Assembly: GCA_035459025.1 (NCBI GenBank)
Contig: DATHYT010000088.1
Location: forward strand, 1 to 64,000
From: JAABQT01 sp035459025
GTDB taxonomy: Bacteria > Pseudomonadota > Gammaproteobacteria > Burkholderiales > SG8-39
Direction: 5' to 3'
DNA: 64,000 bases
Below are positions 24,913 through 32,188 of this stretch, in pieces. A program made the translations under genes and the position numbers. The notes under the pieces are model-generated. The model searched no databases and was not told where the DNA came from. It saw nothing but the letters and a program-made list of their open reading frames with translations. How positions within the stretch are numbered: position 1 is the stretch's first letter; each line of letters opens with the position of its first letter.

Positions 24913-25890
24913 ATGCAACAGGAACAGATGGTGCCGGTGACGATCCTCACCGGGTTTTTGGGCGCGGGCAAGACGACGCTTCTCAACCGCATCCTCCAGG
25001 AGGACCACGGGCACAAGATCGCCGTGATCGAGAACGAGTTCGGCGAGGTCGGCGTCGACAGCGATCTCATCGAGAAGTCCGAGGAGCAGATCCTCGAGAT
25101 GAACAACGGCTGCATCTGCTGCACGGTGCGCGGCGACCTGATCCGCATCCTGGGCGAGCTGAAGGACAAGCGCTCGAGCGGCGCGCTCAAGTTCGACCGC
25201 GTGGTGATCGAGACCACCGGCATGGCCGACCCCGGCCCGGTGGCGCAGACCTTCTTCACCGACGAGGACATCGGCAACTACTACCTGCTCGACTCGATTC
25301 TCACCGTGGTGGACGCCAAGCACGCGCCCAGGCAGCTCGACGAGTTCCACGAGGCGCAGGAGCAGGTGGGCTTCGCCGACCGCATCCTCATGTCGAAGAC
25401 CGACCTCGTGACCGAGGACGACGTGCGAAAGCTCGCCGAGCGCATCAAGCGCATGAACCCGCGCGCGCCGGTAAAGCACGTGCACTTCGGCAACGCGCCG
25501 ATCGCGGAGATCCTCGACATCCGCGGCTTCAACCTCAACGCGATCCTCGAGCTCGACCCCGAGTTCCTGGTCGACAACCACCACGAGCACGCCGACGAGG
25601 TGGCCTCGTTCGTGTTCAGGTCGGAAAAGCCCTTCGACGGCGACAAGCTGGAGAACTTCCTCTCCGGCATGATCCAGGTGTACGGCCCGGACCTGCTGCG
25701 CTACAAGGGCGTGCTGTGGATGAAGGGAAAGTCCCAGCGCGTCGTGTTCCAGGGCGTGCACATGATGATGGGCGGGGACATGGGCAAGCCCTGGGCGAAG
25801 GGCGAGAAAAAGCAATCGACGCTCGTCTTCATCGGCAAGAAGCTGCCGAAGGACCTGTTCATCGCCGGCCTGGAGCAGTGCCTGGCCTGA
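24913..25890 (+). CDS. CobW/YjiA-family (COG0523, G3E) GTPase metallochaperone
   Basis: 325 residues. Walker A GFLGAGKTT (14-22), ENEFGEVGVD, the metal-binding CICC motif (about 74-77, in NNGCICCTVRGDL), ETTGMADPGP, and SKTDLV as the guanine-specificity motif. The C-terminal CobW_C domain carries a HHEH cluster near 225 (DNHHEHADEV) and ends LFIAGLEQCLA. Family members use GTP hydrolysis to deliver zinc or other metals to client proteins. No Zur site is visible upstream, so the metal is not identified. It is monocistronic, facing the anti-sigma gene tail to tail, 7 nt apart. Confidence 0.92.
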   Translation: MQQEQMVPVTILTGFLGAGKTTLLNRILQEDHGHKIAVIENEFGEVGVDSDLIEKSEEQILEMNNGCICCTVRGDLIRILGELKDKRSSGALKFDRVVIETTGMADPGPVAQTFFTDEDIGNYYLLDSILTVVDAKHAPRQLDEFHEAQEQVGFADRILMSKTDLVTEDDVRKLAERIKRMNPRAPVKHVHFGNAPIAEILDIRGFNLNAILELDPEFLVDNHHEHADEVASFVFRSEKPFDGDKLENFLSGMIQVYGPDLLRYKGVLWMKGKSQRVVFQGVHMMMGGDMGKPWAKGEKKQSTLVFIGKKLPKDLFIAGLEQCLA

Positions 25891-25897
25891 GCCGCGC

Positions 25898-26092
25898 TCA
25901 GGCGCTCGTCTTCAGGTCGATCTCCACCAGCTCGCGCACCGCGCGGCGCAGGAACGCCATCTGCCGCCGCGTGCGGCGGCAGCCGATGCACACGGCGAGG
26001 TGCAGGCGCAGCGCCACGCGTTCGCCGAAGGCGAGATCGCGGTCCAGCCCCTGGGACACGAGGTGCGTGGTTTCCTGGCAGGTCAGCATCAT
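25898..26092 (-). CDS. small zinc-finger anti-sigma factor (zf-HC2 type)
   Basis: A 64-residue soluble protein with the HxxxCxxC zinc motif HLAVCIGC in its middle and no membrane segment. Its ATG overlaps the stop of the ECF sigma gene (ATGA), the classic sigma/anti-sigma arrangement. It probably binds and inhibits the sigma factor, with release triggered by a cytoplasmic signal such as thiol oxidation (zinc anti-sigma behaviour). That trigger is inferred from family. A longer in-frame start at 26161 would lie inside the sigma gene and is not needed. Confidence 0.8.
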   Translation of the reverse strand: MMLTCQETTHLVSQGLDRDLAFGERVALRLHLAVCIGCRRTRRQMAFLRRAVRELVEIDLKTSA

Positions 26093-26649
26093 TTTCCGAA
26101 CCAGGTCTGCTGCAAACACTCGCGCAAGGTCATGCGCGCGCGGTACAGCATCACCCAGCAATGGGTCGGGGTGATGTCGAGTTCCTTACAGATCTCGGGC
26201 GTCTCCAGCCCGAGGTGCTCGCGCATCATGAAGGCCTGCGCGGTGCGCGCCGGCAGCCGCTCGAGGCACAGCTCGAGCGCGCGAAAGAACTGCCGCTGCT
26301 CGAGCGCGCCGTCCGGATCACCCCAGCCCGCGGGACGCTCGGCCCAGTGGCCGTTGCGCTCGAACAGGGCGTCGAAGTCCTGCAGCCCCTCCTCGGTCTC
26401 CTGGGGGAGCAGGGGTTCGCGCGCCTGGCGGCGGATGGCGTCCACGATCTTGTGCTTGAGGATGCCGGTGAGCCAGGTGCGCAGGTTGGCGCGCCCGGCG
26501 AACCCGGCCTCGCCGGCGAGCGCCGCGAGCAGCGCCTCCTGCACTGCGTCCTCGGCGGCCGCCGCGTCGCGCAGCTGCAGGCTCGCAAAGCGCATCAGGT
26601 AGGGGCGCAGGGCCTCGATCTGGCTGCGGAAGTCGTCGGCGCTCGGCAT
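26089..26649 (-). CDS. ECF-type RNA polymerase sigma factor
   Basis: 186 residues. Region 2 (about 12-80; LMRFASLQLRD, AEDAVQEALLAAL, LRTWLTGILKHKIVD) and region 4 (about 120-175; ALELCLERLPARTAQAFMMREHLG, ETPEICKELDITPTHCWVMLYRARMTLRECL) are both complete, with no sigma-1 or region 3. The two Cys in the region 4 tail (CWVMLYRARMTLRECL) mark a recurrent ECF subgroup. It is co-transcribed with its anti-sigma and diverges from hsp20 across 107 nt. Regulon and inducing signal are unknown; the shared region suggests stress. Confidence 0.9.
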   Translation of the reverse strand: MPSADDFRSQIEALRPYLMRFASLQLRDAAAAEDAVQEALLAALAGEAGFAGRANLRTWLTGILKHKIVDAIRRQAREPLLPQETEEGLQDFDALFERNGHWAERPAGWGDPDGALEQRQFFRALELCLERLPARTAQAFMMREHLGLETPEICKELDITPTHCWVMLYRARMTLRECLQQTWFGK

Positions 26650-26661
26650 CGCGGAAGGAGG

Positions 26662-26667
26662 ATTCTA
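26662..26667 (-). promoter_or_regulatory. -10 box of the ECF sigma gene
   Basis: TAGAAT on the minus strand 12 nt before the ATG at 26649. It would leave a leader of about five nucleotides. Confidence 0.4.
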
Positions 26668-26681
26668 AAGGCCCGGGGGGT

Positions 26682-26708
26682 CTTGAAACCCCGGCCCCCG
26701 CCCCTACC
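26682..26708 (+). promoter_or_regulatory. sigma-32-type heat-shock promoter of hsp20
   Basis: CTTGAAA (26682-26688) matches the sigma-32 -35 exactly. CCCCTACC (26701-26708), 12 nt on, resembles the CCCCATNT -10. The hsp20 ATG lies about 50 nt downstream behind AAAGGAGA. The rpoH gene for this sigma factor is in the same window (58133-58996). Confidence 0.65.
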
Positions 26709-26756
26709 TTGGGAGCACAGGGCTTGAGGGCCCGCAAGGACCAAAGGAGACAGGCT

Positions 26757-27185
26757 ATGAGCAACATCACCCGTTATGACCCGTTCAACGATCTGATGGA
26801 CGACCTTTTCAAGGGCTTCTTCGTGCGCCCGTACGGCTATGAGCCGCGCGAGGCGGTGGCGCCGCGCCTGAAGGTGGACGTCGCCGAGAAGAACGGCGCC
26901 TACCTGGTCACTGCCGAGGTGCCGGGCGTGAAGAAGGACGACATCCACGTCAGCGTGGACGGCGCGCAAGTGACGCTGGAAGCCGAAGTCAAGCAGGAGC
27001 GCGAGGCCGGGAAGGACGAGCGCGTGCTGCACGTCGAGCGCACCTACGGCAAGGCGATGCGCAGCTTCACGCTGCCGCAGGAGATCGACGAGGCCAAGGT
27101 CGAGGCGAAGTACCACGACGGCGTGCTCGAGCTGACGCTGCCGAAGAAGGCGGCGGCGGCGCGCAAGCAGATCGCCATCCAGTAA
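26757..27185 (+). CDS. small heat-shock protein Hsp20 / alpha-crystallin family
   Basis: A 142-residue holdase chaperone. The alpha-crystallin domain spans about 45-140: APRLKVDVAEKNGAYLVTAEVPGVKKDDIHVSV, then VERTYGKAMRSFTLP and a terminal ELTLPKK. The N-terminus (ITRYDPFNDLMDDLFKGFF) is the variable oligomerisation arm. ATG at 26757 with AAAGGAGA 7 nt upstream, one of the few clear Shine-Dalgarno sequences here. A sigma-32 promoter precedes it and a strong terminator follows 25 nt after the stop, so it is a single-gene heat-shock unit. Confidence 0.95.
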   Translation: MSNITRYDPFNDLMDDLFKGFFVRPYGYEPREAVAPRLKVDVAEKNGAYLVTAEVPGVKKDDIHVSVDGAQVTLEAEVKQEREAGKDERVLHVERTYGKAMRSFTLPQEIDEAKVEAKYHDGVLELTLPKKAAAARKQIAIQ

Positions 27186-27210
27186 CACTGCGCACGCACG
27201 CAGTCGACAG

Positions 27211-27241
27211 GGGCCGGCGCGTAAGCGCCGGCCCTTTTTTG
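27211..27241 (+). terminator. rho-independent terminator of hsp20
   Basis: GGGCCGGCGC-GTAA-GCGCCGGCCC stem-loop followed by a run of T residues. A perfect 10-bp G+C stem, 25 nt after the hsp20 stop. Confidence 0.95.
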
Positions 27242-27245
27242 TTTG

Positions 27246-27251
27246 TAGAAT
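27246..27251 (+). promoter_or_regulatory. start-proximal -10 box of argB
   Basis: TAGAAT directly after the hsp20 terminator and 8 nt before the argB ATG. No Shine-Dalgarno sequence. Confidence 0.5.
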
Positions 27252-27259
27252 CCCCGCAC

Positions 27260-28150
27260 ATGAACGCGCCTTCGGACCCGCAGCCGGACGCCGCCCTCAA
27301 GGCGCGCATCCTCGCCGAGGCGCTGCCCTACATCCAGCGCTTCCACGGCAAGACCATCGTCGTCAAGTACGGCGGCAACGCCATGACCGACGAGGCGCTG
27401 AAGTCCGGCTTCGCGCGCGACGTGGCGCTGCTGAAGCTCGTTGGCATGAACCCGGTGGTGGTGCACGGCGGCGGGCCGCAAATCGAGCAGATGCTCGCCA
27501 AGCTCGGCAAGAAGGGCGAGTTCGTGCAGGGCATGCGCGTTACCGACCGCGAGACCATGGACATCGTGGAAATGGTGCTCGGCGGTACGGTGAACAAGGA
27601 AGTCGTGGAGCTCATCAACCATGCCGGCGGCAAGGCGGTGGGGCTCACCGGCCAGGACGGCGTGTTCATCCGCGCGAGAAAGCTCATGCTCCCGGGCAAG
27701 GACAACGGGCGCGTGGACCTCGGCCAGGTGGGCGAGATCGAGTCCATCGACCCCTCGGTCATCTCGGCGCTCGAGCAGGGCGGCTTCATCCCGGTGGTGG
27801 CGCCGATCGGCACCGGGGTAGACGGCACCACCTACAACATCAACGCCGACATGGTGGCGGGCAAGCTCGCCGAGATCCTGCGCGCCGAGAAGCTCGTCGT
27901 GCTCACCAACACCCCGGGCGTGCTCGACAAGGAGGGAAAGCTCCTGACCGGCCTCACGCCGAAGAAGTTCGACGACCTGGTGGCGAAAGGCGTGATCTCC
28001 GGCGGGATGCTGCCCAAGATCGGCTCGGCGCTCGACGCCGCGAGAAACGGCGTGAAGAGCGTGCACATCATCGACGGGCGCGTGCCGCACGCGCTGCTGC
28101 TCGAAGTGATGACCGACCAGGGCGTCGGCACGCTCATCAAGAGCAAGTAG
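27260..28150 (+). CDS. argB: acetylglutamate kinase
   Basis: A 296-residue enzyme that phosphorylates N-acetylglutamate, the second step of arginine synthesis. Family blocks: IVVKYGGNAM (33-42), VVVHGGGPQI (67-76), MVLGGTVNKE, VAPIGTGVDGTTYNINADMVAG near 190, LTNTPGVLD, SGGMLPKI near 250 and HIIDGRVPHALLLE. The N-terminus lacks the long helix-rich extension of some arginine-inhibited enzymes but has about 25 residues before the core, so feedback control is undecided. It starts the argB-nucleotidase-slmA group, an order common in betaproteobacteria. Confidence 0.97.
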   Translation: MNAPSDPQPDAALKARILAEALPYIQRFHGKTIVVKYGGNAMTDEALKSGFARDVALLKLVGMNPVVVHGGGPQIEQMLAKLGKKGEFVQGMRVTDRETMDIVEMVLGGTVNKEVVELINHAGGKAVGLTGQDGVFIRARKLMLPGKDNGRVDLGQVGEIESIDPSVISALEQGGFIPVVAPIGTGVDGTTYNINADMVAGKLAEILRAEKLVVLTNTPGVLDKEGKLLTGLTPKKFDDLVAKGVISGGMLPKIGSALDAARNGVKSVHIIDGRVPHALLLEVMTDQGVGTLIKSK

Positions 28151-28154
28151 CGCG

Positions 28155-28823
28155 ATGCGCCTCGTCAGCCTGCCGCCCTCGCGGCGGGTATGGATCTTCG
28201 ACCTCGACAACACGCTGCACGACGCGCAGCCGCACATCTTTCCGTCGATGCACGATCAGATCAATCTCTACCTGATGCGGCGCTTCGACCTGGACGAGGC
28301 GGGTGCCAACGCGATGCGCCGCGGATTCTGGCAGCGCTACGGCACCACCATGAACGGCCTCATGCGCCACCACAACACCGACCCGCGCGAGTTCCTCGCG
28401 GCCACGCACCAGTTCCCCGAGCTCGCCGACATGGTGGTGCACGAGGCCGCGGTGCGCCATGCGCTGGCGCGCCTGCCGGGCAAGAAGCTCATCTTCTCCA
28501 ACGCGCCGCGCCGCTACGTGTTCGACGTGATCCGCGCGCTCGGCGTGGCGCGCTTTTTCGAGGCGGTCTACACGATCGAGAGCACGCGCTACCGCGGCAA
28601 GCCGGCGCTCGCCGGGTTCCGGCTGCTGCTCAGGCGCCACGACCTCGATCCCCGGCGCTGCGCGCTGGTGGACGACATGCTGGAGAATTTGCGCACCGCA
28701 AAGCGCCTCGGCATGGCGACGGTGTGGGTGAGCCGGGAGAAGAGGAACGTGCCCTACGTCGACCTGCGCGTATCTTCGGTCACGCAGCTGCCGGGCCTCG
28801 TCTTTCGCTACTCCCGGCAGTAG
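28155..28823 (+). CDS. HAD-superfamily pyrimidine 5'-nucleotidase
   Basis: 222 residues of the SDT1/SSM1-like HAD family that dephosphorylates pyrimidine nucleoside monophosphates. Motif I FDLDNTLHD (15-23) with the Asp nucleophile and acid/base, motif II FSNAPRRY (about 114), motif III Lys in YRGKPALAGF, motif IV VDDMLENLRTAKRLGM. The alpha-helical cap is between motifs I and II (MRRFDLDEAGANAMRRGF...YGTT). It starts 4 nt after argB. Its TAG stop forms the first half of the TAGAAT box before slmA. Confidence 0.88.
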   Translation: MRLVSLPPSRRVWIFDLDNTLHDAQPHIFPSMHDQINLYLMRRFDLDEAGANAMRRGFWQRYGTTMNGLMRHHNTDPREFLAATHQFPELADMVVHEAAVRHALARLPGKKLIFSNAPRRYVFDVIRALGVARFFEAVYTIESTRYRGKPALAGFRLLLRRHDLDPRRCALVDDMLENLRTAKRLGMATVWVSREKRNVPYVDLRVSSVTQLPGLVFRYSRQ

Positions 28824-28826
28824 AAT
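28821..28826 (+). promoter_or_regulatory. start-proximal -10 box of slmA
   Basis: TAGAAT 6 nt before the slmA ATG; its first three bases are the stop codon of the nucleotidase gene. A leaderless slmA transcript is predicted inside the operon. Confidence 0.45.
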
Positions 28827-28832
28827 TTCCCG

Positions 28833-29387
28833 ATGCCCCGGGCCAAAGGCGAGCGGAAACTCGAAATCCTCAAGGCGCTCGCCCAGATGCTCGAGGCGCC
28901 GCGCTGGGAGAAGATCACCACCGCCGCGCTCGCGGCGAAGCTGGACGTCTCGGAAGCCGCGCTCTACCGGCACTTCGCCTCCAAGGCGCAGATGTACGAG
29001 GGCCTGATCGAGTTCATCGAGACCTCGGTGTTCACGCTGGCCAACAAGATCACCGCCGACGAGCGCGACGGGCGCAAGCAGGCCGACCGGCTCCTCGAGA
29101 TGCTGCTCGCGTTCGCGGAGAAGAACCCGGGCATGGTGCGCGTGATGACCGGCGATGCGCTGGTGGGCGAGCACGAGCGGCTGCAGGCGCGCATGAACCA
29201 GTTCTTCGACCGCTTCGAGGCGACGCTGAAGCAGGCGCTGCGCGCCGCCGCCGACGGCGACGCCGCGGCGCACGCGGCGATGCTGCTCCGCTACGCCATC
29301 GGCTCGCTGCACCAGTTCGCGAAGAGCGGCTTTGCCAAGAAGCCCACCGAAGGCCTCGCGCAGCAGCGCGCGTTCCTCGCCGCTTGA
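28833..29387 (+). CDS. slmA: nucleoid occlusion factor SlmA (TetR family)
   Basis: 184 residues. N-terminal TetR-type helix-turn-helix (about 8-55; LEILKALAQML, ITTAALAAKLDVSEAALYRHFASKAQMYEGL). The C-terminal domain matches SlmA (FIETSVF, ANKITADERDG, NPGMVRVMTGDALVGEHERLQARMNQFFDR). SlmA binds chromosomal sites and blocks FtsZ assembly over the nucleoid. Position after argB and a pyrimidine nucleotidase is the conserved slmA context. Its TGA overlaps a TTG start of the next gene. Confidence 0.93.
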   Translation: MPRAKGERKLEILKALAQMLEAPRWEKITTAALAAKLDVSEAALYRHFASKAQMYEGLIEFIETSVFTLANKITADERDGRKQADRLLEMLLAFAEKNPGMVRVMTGDALVGEHERLQARMNQFFDRFEATLKQALRAAADGDAAAHAAMLLRYAIGSLHQFAKSGFAKKPTEGLAQQRAFLAA

Positions 29388-29887
29388 ACAGCCTGCTCGT
29401 CGCCGCTGCCCTGGCTGCCGGCGCCGGCGGCGCGCTGGAAGTGACGCCCGCGCGCACCGAGGCCGCGGGCTACGCGGTCACGCACGGCCTGGTGGTGTCC
29501 AACCTGGTGCGCAACTGCCGCCAGTACCGCGAGCGGCTGAAGCAGGACCCGGACGCCGCGCTCGCCGCCTGGCGACAGCGAAACGCCGAGCGCGCCGCGG
29601 CGGCCGAGGGCTACCTCGTGTACGCGAGCACCGTGATCGAGCGCCAGGAGGGCGCCGCTGCCGCCGAGGCGTACAACAAGCGCACCCGGGCGCTGTTCCG
29701 CCGCCAGGCCAACAACACGCTCAACGACATCTTCAACCGCGCGCATCCGCAGCCCGGCATCTGCGCGCGCTGGATCGACGCCATCGCCGCGGGCGAGGCC
29801 GACCTCAACTGGGAATCGAAGTACGTGCCGGCGCTCGACGAGCTGGTGGAGTTCGAGCGGCGGGTGCGCGCGGGTAAGGCGAACTAG
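29384..29887 (+). CDS. uncharacterised exported protein
   Basis: 167 residues from TTG at 29384, which overlaps the slmA stop (TTGA). The N-terminus NSLLVAAALAAGAGGALE reads as a short signal peptide. The mature part is helical, with three Cys (C at NCRQY and ICARW regions). Motifs such as NLVRNCRQYRERLKQD, YLVYASTVIERQEG and NNTLNDIFNRAHPQPGICARWI are distinctive, but I do not recognise the family. Translational coupling suggests co-expression with slmA. Function unknown. Confidence 0.65.
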   Translation: MNSLLVAAALAAGAGGALEVTPARTEAAGYAVTHGLVVSNLVRNCRQYRERLKQDPDAALAAWRQRNAERAAAAEGYLVYASTVIERQEGAAAAEAYNKRTRALFRRQANNTLNDIFNRAHPQPGICARWIDAIAAGEADLNWESKYVPALDELVEFERRVRAGKAN

Positions 29888-29897
29888 CAGGCGCGCC

Positions 29898-30308
29898 ATG
29901 CACCCCGGGCAGCTCGTCGCCTCGTACAAATTCTGGGACATCGCCCCGCTGTGGGCAGCGGAGCGGCTCGACAACGAGCTGGTGGTCGCGCGTGCGCTGG
30001 CGCGCGGCGTCATCGTCGATGGCCTCAGGTTGCAGAGCGTCGATGCGAGCTGGGTCAAGCCGAGCCGATCGCTGACCGGCTATCCCTACGTCGGCTACGC
30101 TGCCGACCCCGCGAAGCCGCCGGTGCTGCTGCGCGCCGAAGCGCTCGAGCACCTGCTCGCGGTGGTGCGGCAGGCCGCGGTGCCCTCGCGCCAGATCCTC
30201 GGCGACGAGTTCGTGCTGCGCGACGATTTCCGCGACTGGATCCGTGCGACGCGGCAGATGCTGCCCGCGTTCTGGTTCGGCGACGGGGAGCGCCGCGTTG
30301 AGGCCTGA
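29898..30308 (+). CDS. uncharacterised protein
   Basis: 136 residues, soluble, with no signal peptide. Distinctive segments: YKFWDIAPLWAAERLDNELVVARALARG, SLTGYPYVGYAADPAKPPVLLRAEALEHLL and DDFRDWIRATRQMLPAFWFGDGERR. Aromatic-rich, slightly acidic. It begins 10 nt after the preceding exported-protein gene and is probably co-transcribed with it. No known domain recognised; a real gene is supported by codon usage and a tight operon position. Confidence 0.55.
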   Translation: MHPGQLVASYKFWDIAPLWAAERLDNELVVARALARGVIVDGLRLQSVDASWVKPSRSLTGYPYVGYAADPAKPPVLLRAEALEHLLAVVRQAAVPSRQILGDEFVLRDDFRDWIRATRQMLPAFWFGDGERRVEA

Positions 30309-30419
30309 GCGCCGGCGCTTCCTCGAGGCGGCGGCGGCCGGGAGGCGGCTCACGAATCTGCTGTGGAACAAGTATCTGCGTGCGGGATGAGGGATCTGTA
30401 GCCACGGACCGGGCCGGCT

Positions 30420-30425
30420 TAAGCT
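30420..30425 (+). promoter_or_regulatory. candidate start-proximal -10 box
   Basis: TAAGCT 7 nt before the GTG at 30433, in a 124-nt intergenic region. Weak alone, consistent with the window-wide pattern. Confidence 0.35.
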
Positions 30426-30432
30426 ATCGGCC

Positions 30433-32052
30433 GTGAGCACGCCCGATGCGCTGCAGCAGGCACGCGACGCCTTCGACCGGCGCGCTTGGGCCGAGGCGCG
30501 CGAGCGCCTCGCCGGCGCGGACGAGAACTCGCCGCTCGGCGCCGGGGACCTCGAGCGCCTCGCGACCGCGTCGTACCTCATGGGCCGCGAGGCCGACTTC
30601 CTGCAGTGCCTCGAGCGCGCGTACCAGGCGCACCAGAAGAGCGACGACAGCCCGCGCGCGGCGCGCTGCGCGTTCTGGCTCGGCCTGCGGCTGCTGCTGC
30701 GCGGCGAAGCGGGCCGCGCCACCGCCTGGCTGTCGCGCGCGCGGCGGCTGGTCGAGGGACTCGACTGCGTCGAGCAGGGCTATCTGCTGCTGCCGGCCGC
30801 CGAGCAGCACCTCGACGCAGGTGACGGCGGCACCGCGCACGCGGCCGCGGCCGATGCCGCGGGCATCGGCGAGCGCTTCGCCGATGCCGATCTCGTCGCC
30901 TGCGCGCGCCACCTGCAGGGCCGCGCGCTGATCCAGCAGGCGCGCCTGCAGGAGGGTCTCGCGCTGCTCGACGAGGCGATGCTCGCGGTGACCGCGGGCG
31001 AGTGCTCGCCTATCGTCACCGGGCTGGTCTACTGCAGCGTGATCGACGCCTGCCGCGAGGCCTACGCCCTCGCGCGGGCGCGCGAGTGGACTTCTGCGCT
31101 CGCGCAATGGTCCGAGCAGCAGCCGCAGATGGTGGCGTTCACCACGGCGTGTCTCGTGCACCGAGCCGAGATCCTGCAGGCGCGCGGCGCCTGGGCCGAG
31201 GCGATCGCGGAGGCGCGCCGCGCCTGCGAGCGCTCGAAGCAGGGCGTCGACCTGCGCCCGCCCGCGGCGGCGTTCTACCAGGAAGCCGAGATCCACCGCC
31301 TGCGCGGCGAGTTCGCGGCGGCAGAGGCGGCCTACCGCAGCGCGAGCGAGAGCGGCGCCGACCCGCAACCGGGACTGGCGCTGCTACGCCTGGCGCAGGG
31401 CGACGCGCAGGCGGCCGCGGCATCCATTCGCCGCGCGCTCGGCGCGACGCCCGACAGGCTGCGGCGCACGCGGCTGCTCGCGGCCGGCGTGGAAATCCTG
31501 CTTGCCGCGGGCGAGCCCGAGGAAGTCCGCGGCGCCTGCGTGGAGCTCGAGGAGATCGCGCGCAACCACCAGACGGACATGCTGGACGCCATGGCGGCGC
31601 AGGCGCGCGGCGCGCTCGAGCTTGCGGCCGGCGCGCCGCGGCAGGCCCTCGCGCCGCTGCGTCATGCGGCGCAGGCGTGGCGGCAGCTCGGCGATCCATA
31701 CGAGGCGGCGCGCGTACGCGCGCTGCTCGGCGCGGCGTGCCGCGCGCTTGGCGACGAAGACGGCGGCGCGCTCGAGATCGCGGCTGCGCGCGGCGAGTTC
31801 GCGCGCCTCGGAGCGGCACCCGACCTGGCACGGCTCGAAGCGCCCGCGCGCGGCCGCGGGCCGAATCTCACCGCGCGCGAGCTGCAGGTGCTGCGCCTCG
31901 TCGCCACGGGCAAGACCAACAAGGGCATCGCCGCTGCGCTCGAGTTGAGCGAGAAAACGGTCGACCGCCACCTGAGCAACATCCTCACCAAGCTGGACGT
32001 GCCTTCGCGCGCCGCGGCGGTGGCCTACGCGTACGAGAAGAAGTTGATCTGA
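30433..32052 (+). CDS. LuxR-family transcriptional regulator with TPR-like sensor region
   Basis: 539 residues from GTG. Residues 1-470 are a long array of TPR-like helical pairs (e.g. ATASYLMGREADFLQCLERAYQAH, EAEIHRLRGEFAAAEAAYRSA), with no ATPase domain, unlike MalT. The last 65 residues are a LuxR-type helix-turn-helix (NLTARELQVLRLVATGKTNKGIAAAL, ELSEKTVDRHLSNILTKL). It probably activates the adjacent hydrolase-methyltransferase gene, 136 nt downstream; that gap holds a short inverted repeat (ATGGG-N8-CCCAT, 32071-32088) that could be an operator. The ligand is unknown. Confidence 0.85.
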   Translation: MSTPDALQQARDAFDRRAWAEARERLAGADENSPLGAGDLERLATASYLMGREADFLQCLERAYQAHQKSDDSPRAARCAFWLGLRLLLRGEAGRATAWLSRARRLVEGLDCVEQGYLLLPAAEQHLDAGDGGTAHAAAADAAGIGERFADADLVACARHLQGRALIQQARLQEGLALLDEAMLAVTAGECSPIVTGLVYCSVIDACREAYALARAREWTSALAQWSEQQPQMVAFTTACLVHRAEILQARGAWAEAIAEARRACERSKQGVDLRPPAAAFYQEAEIHRLRGEFAAAEAAYRSASESGADPQPGLALLRLAQGDAQAAAASIRRALGATPDRLRRTRLLAAGVEILLAAGEPEEVRGACVELEEIARNHQTDMLDAMAAQARGALELAAGAPRQALAPLRHAAQAWRQLGDPYEAARVRALLGAACRALGDEDGGALEIAAARGEFARLGAAPDLARLEAPARGRGPNLTARELQVLRLVATGKTNKGIAAALELSEKTVDRHLSNILTKLDVPSRAAAVAYAYEKKLI

Positions 32053-32188
32053 GCCGGCGGTGCGCGCGCTATGGGGGAAATCACCCATGCCGCGGCGCGC
32101 CGTGGCTGCGGACTTCTGCCGAAGCGCCGCCCGTGCCTGCGGACCTAACGTCGGGTTGCGACCCCAACCCACGAGAAGGAGGCACACC

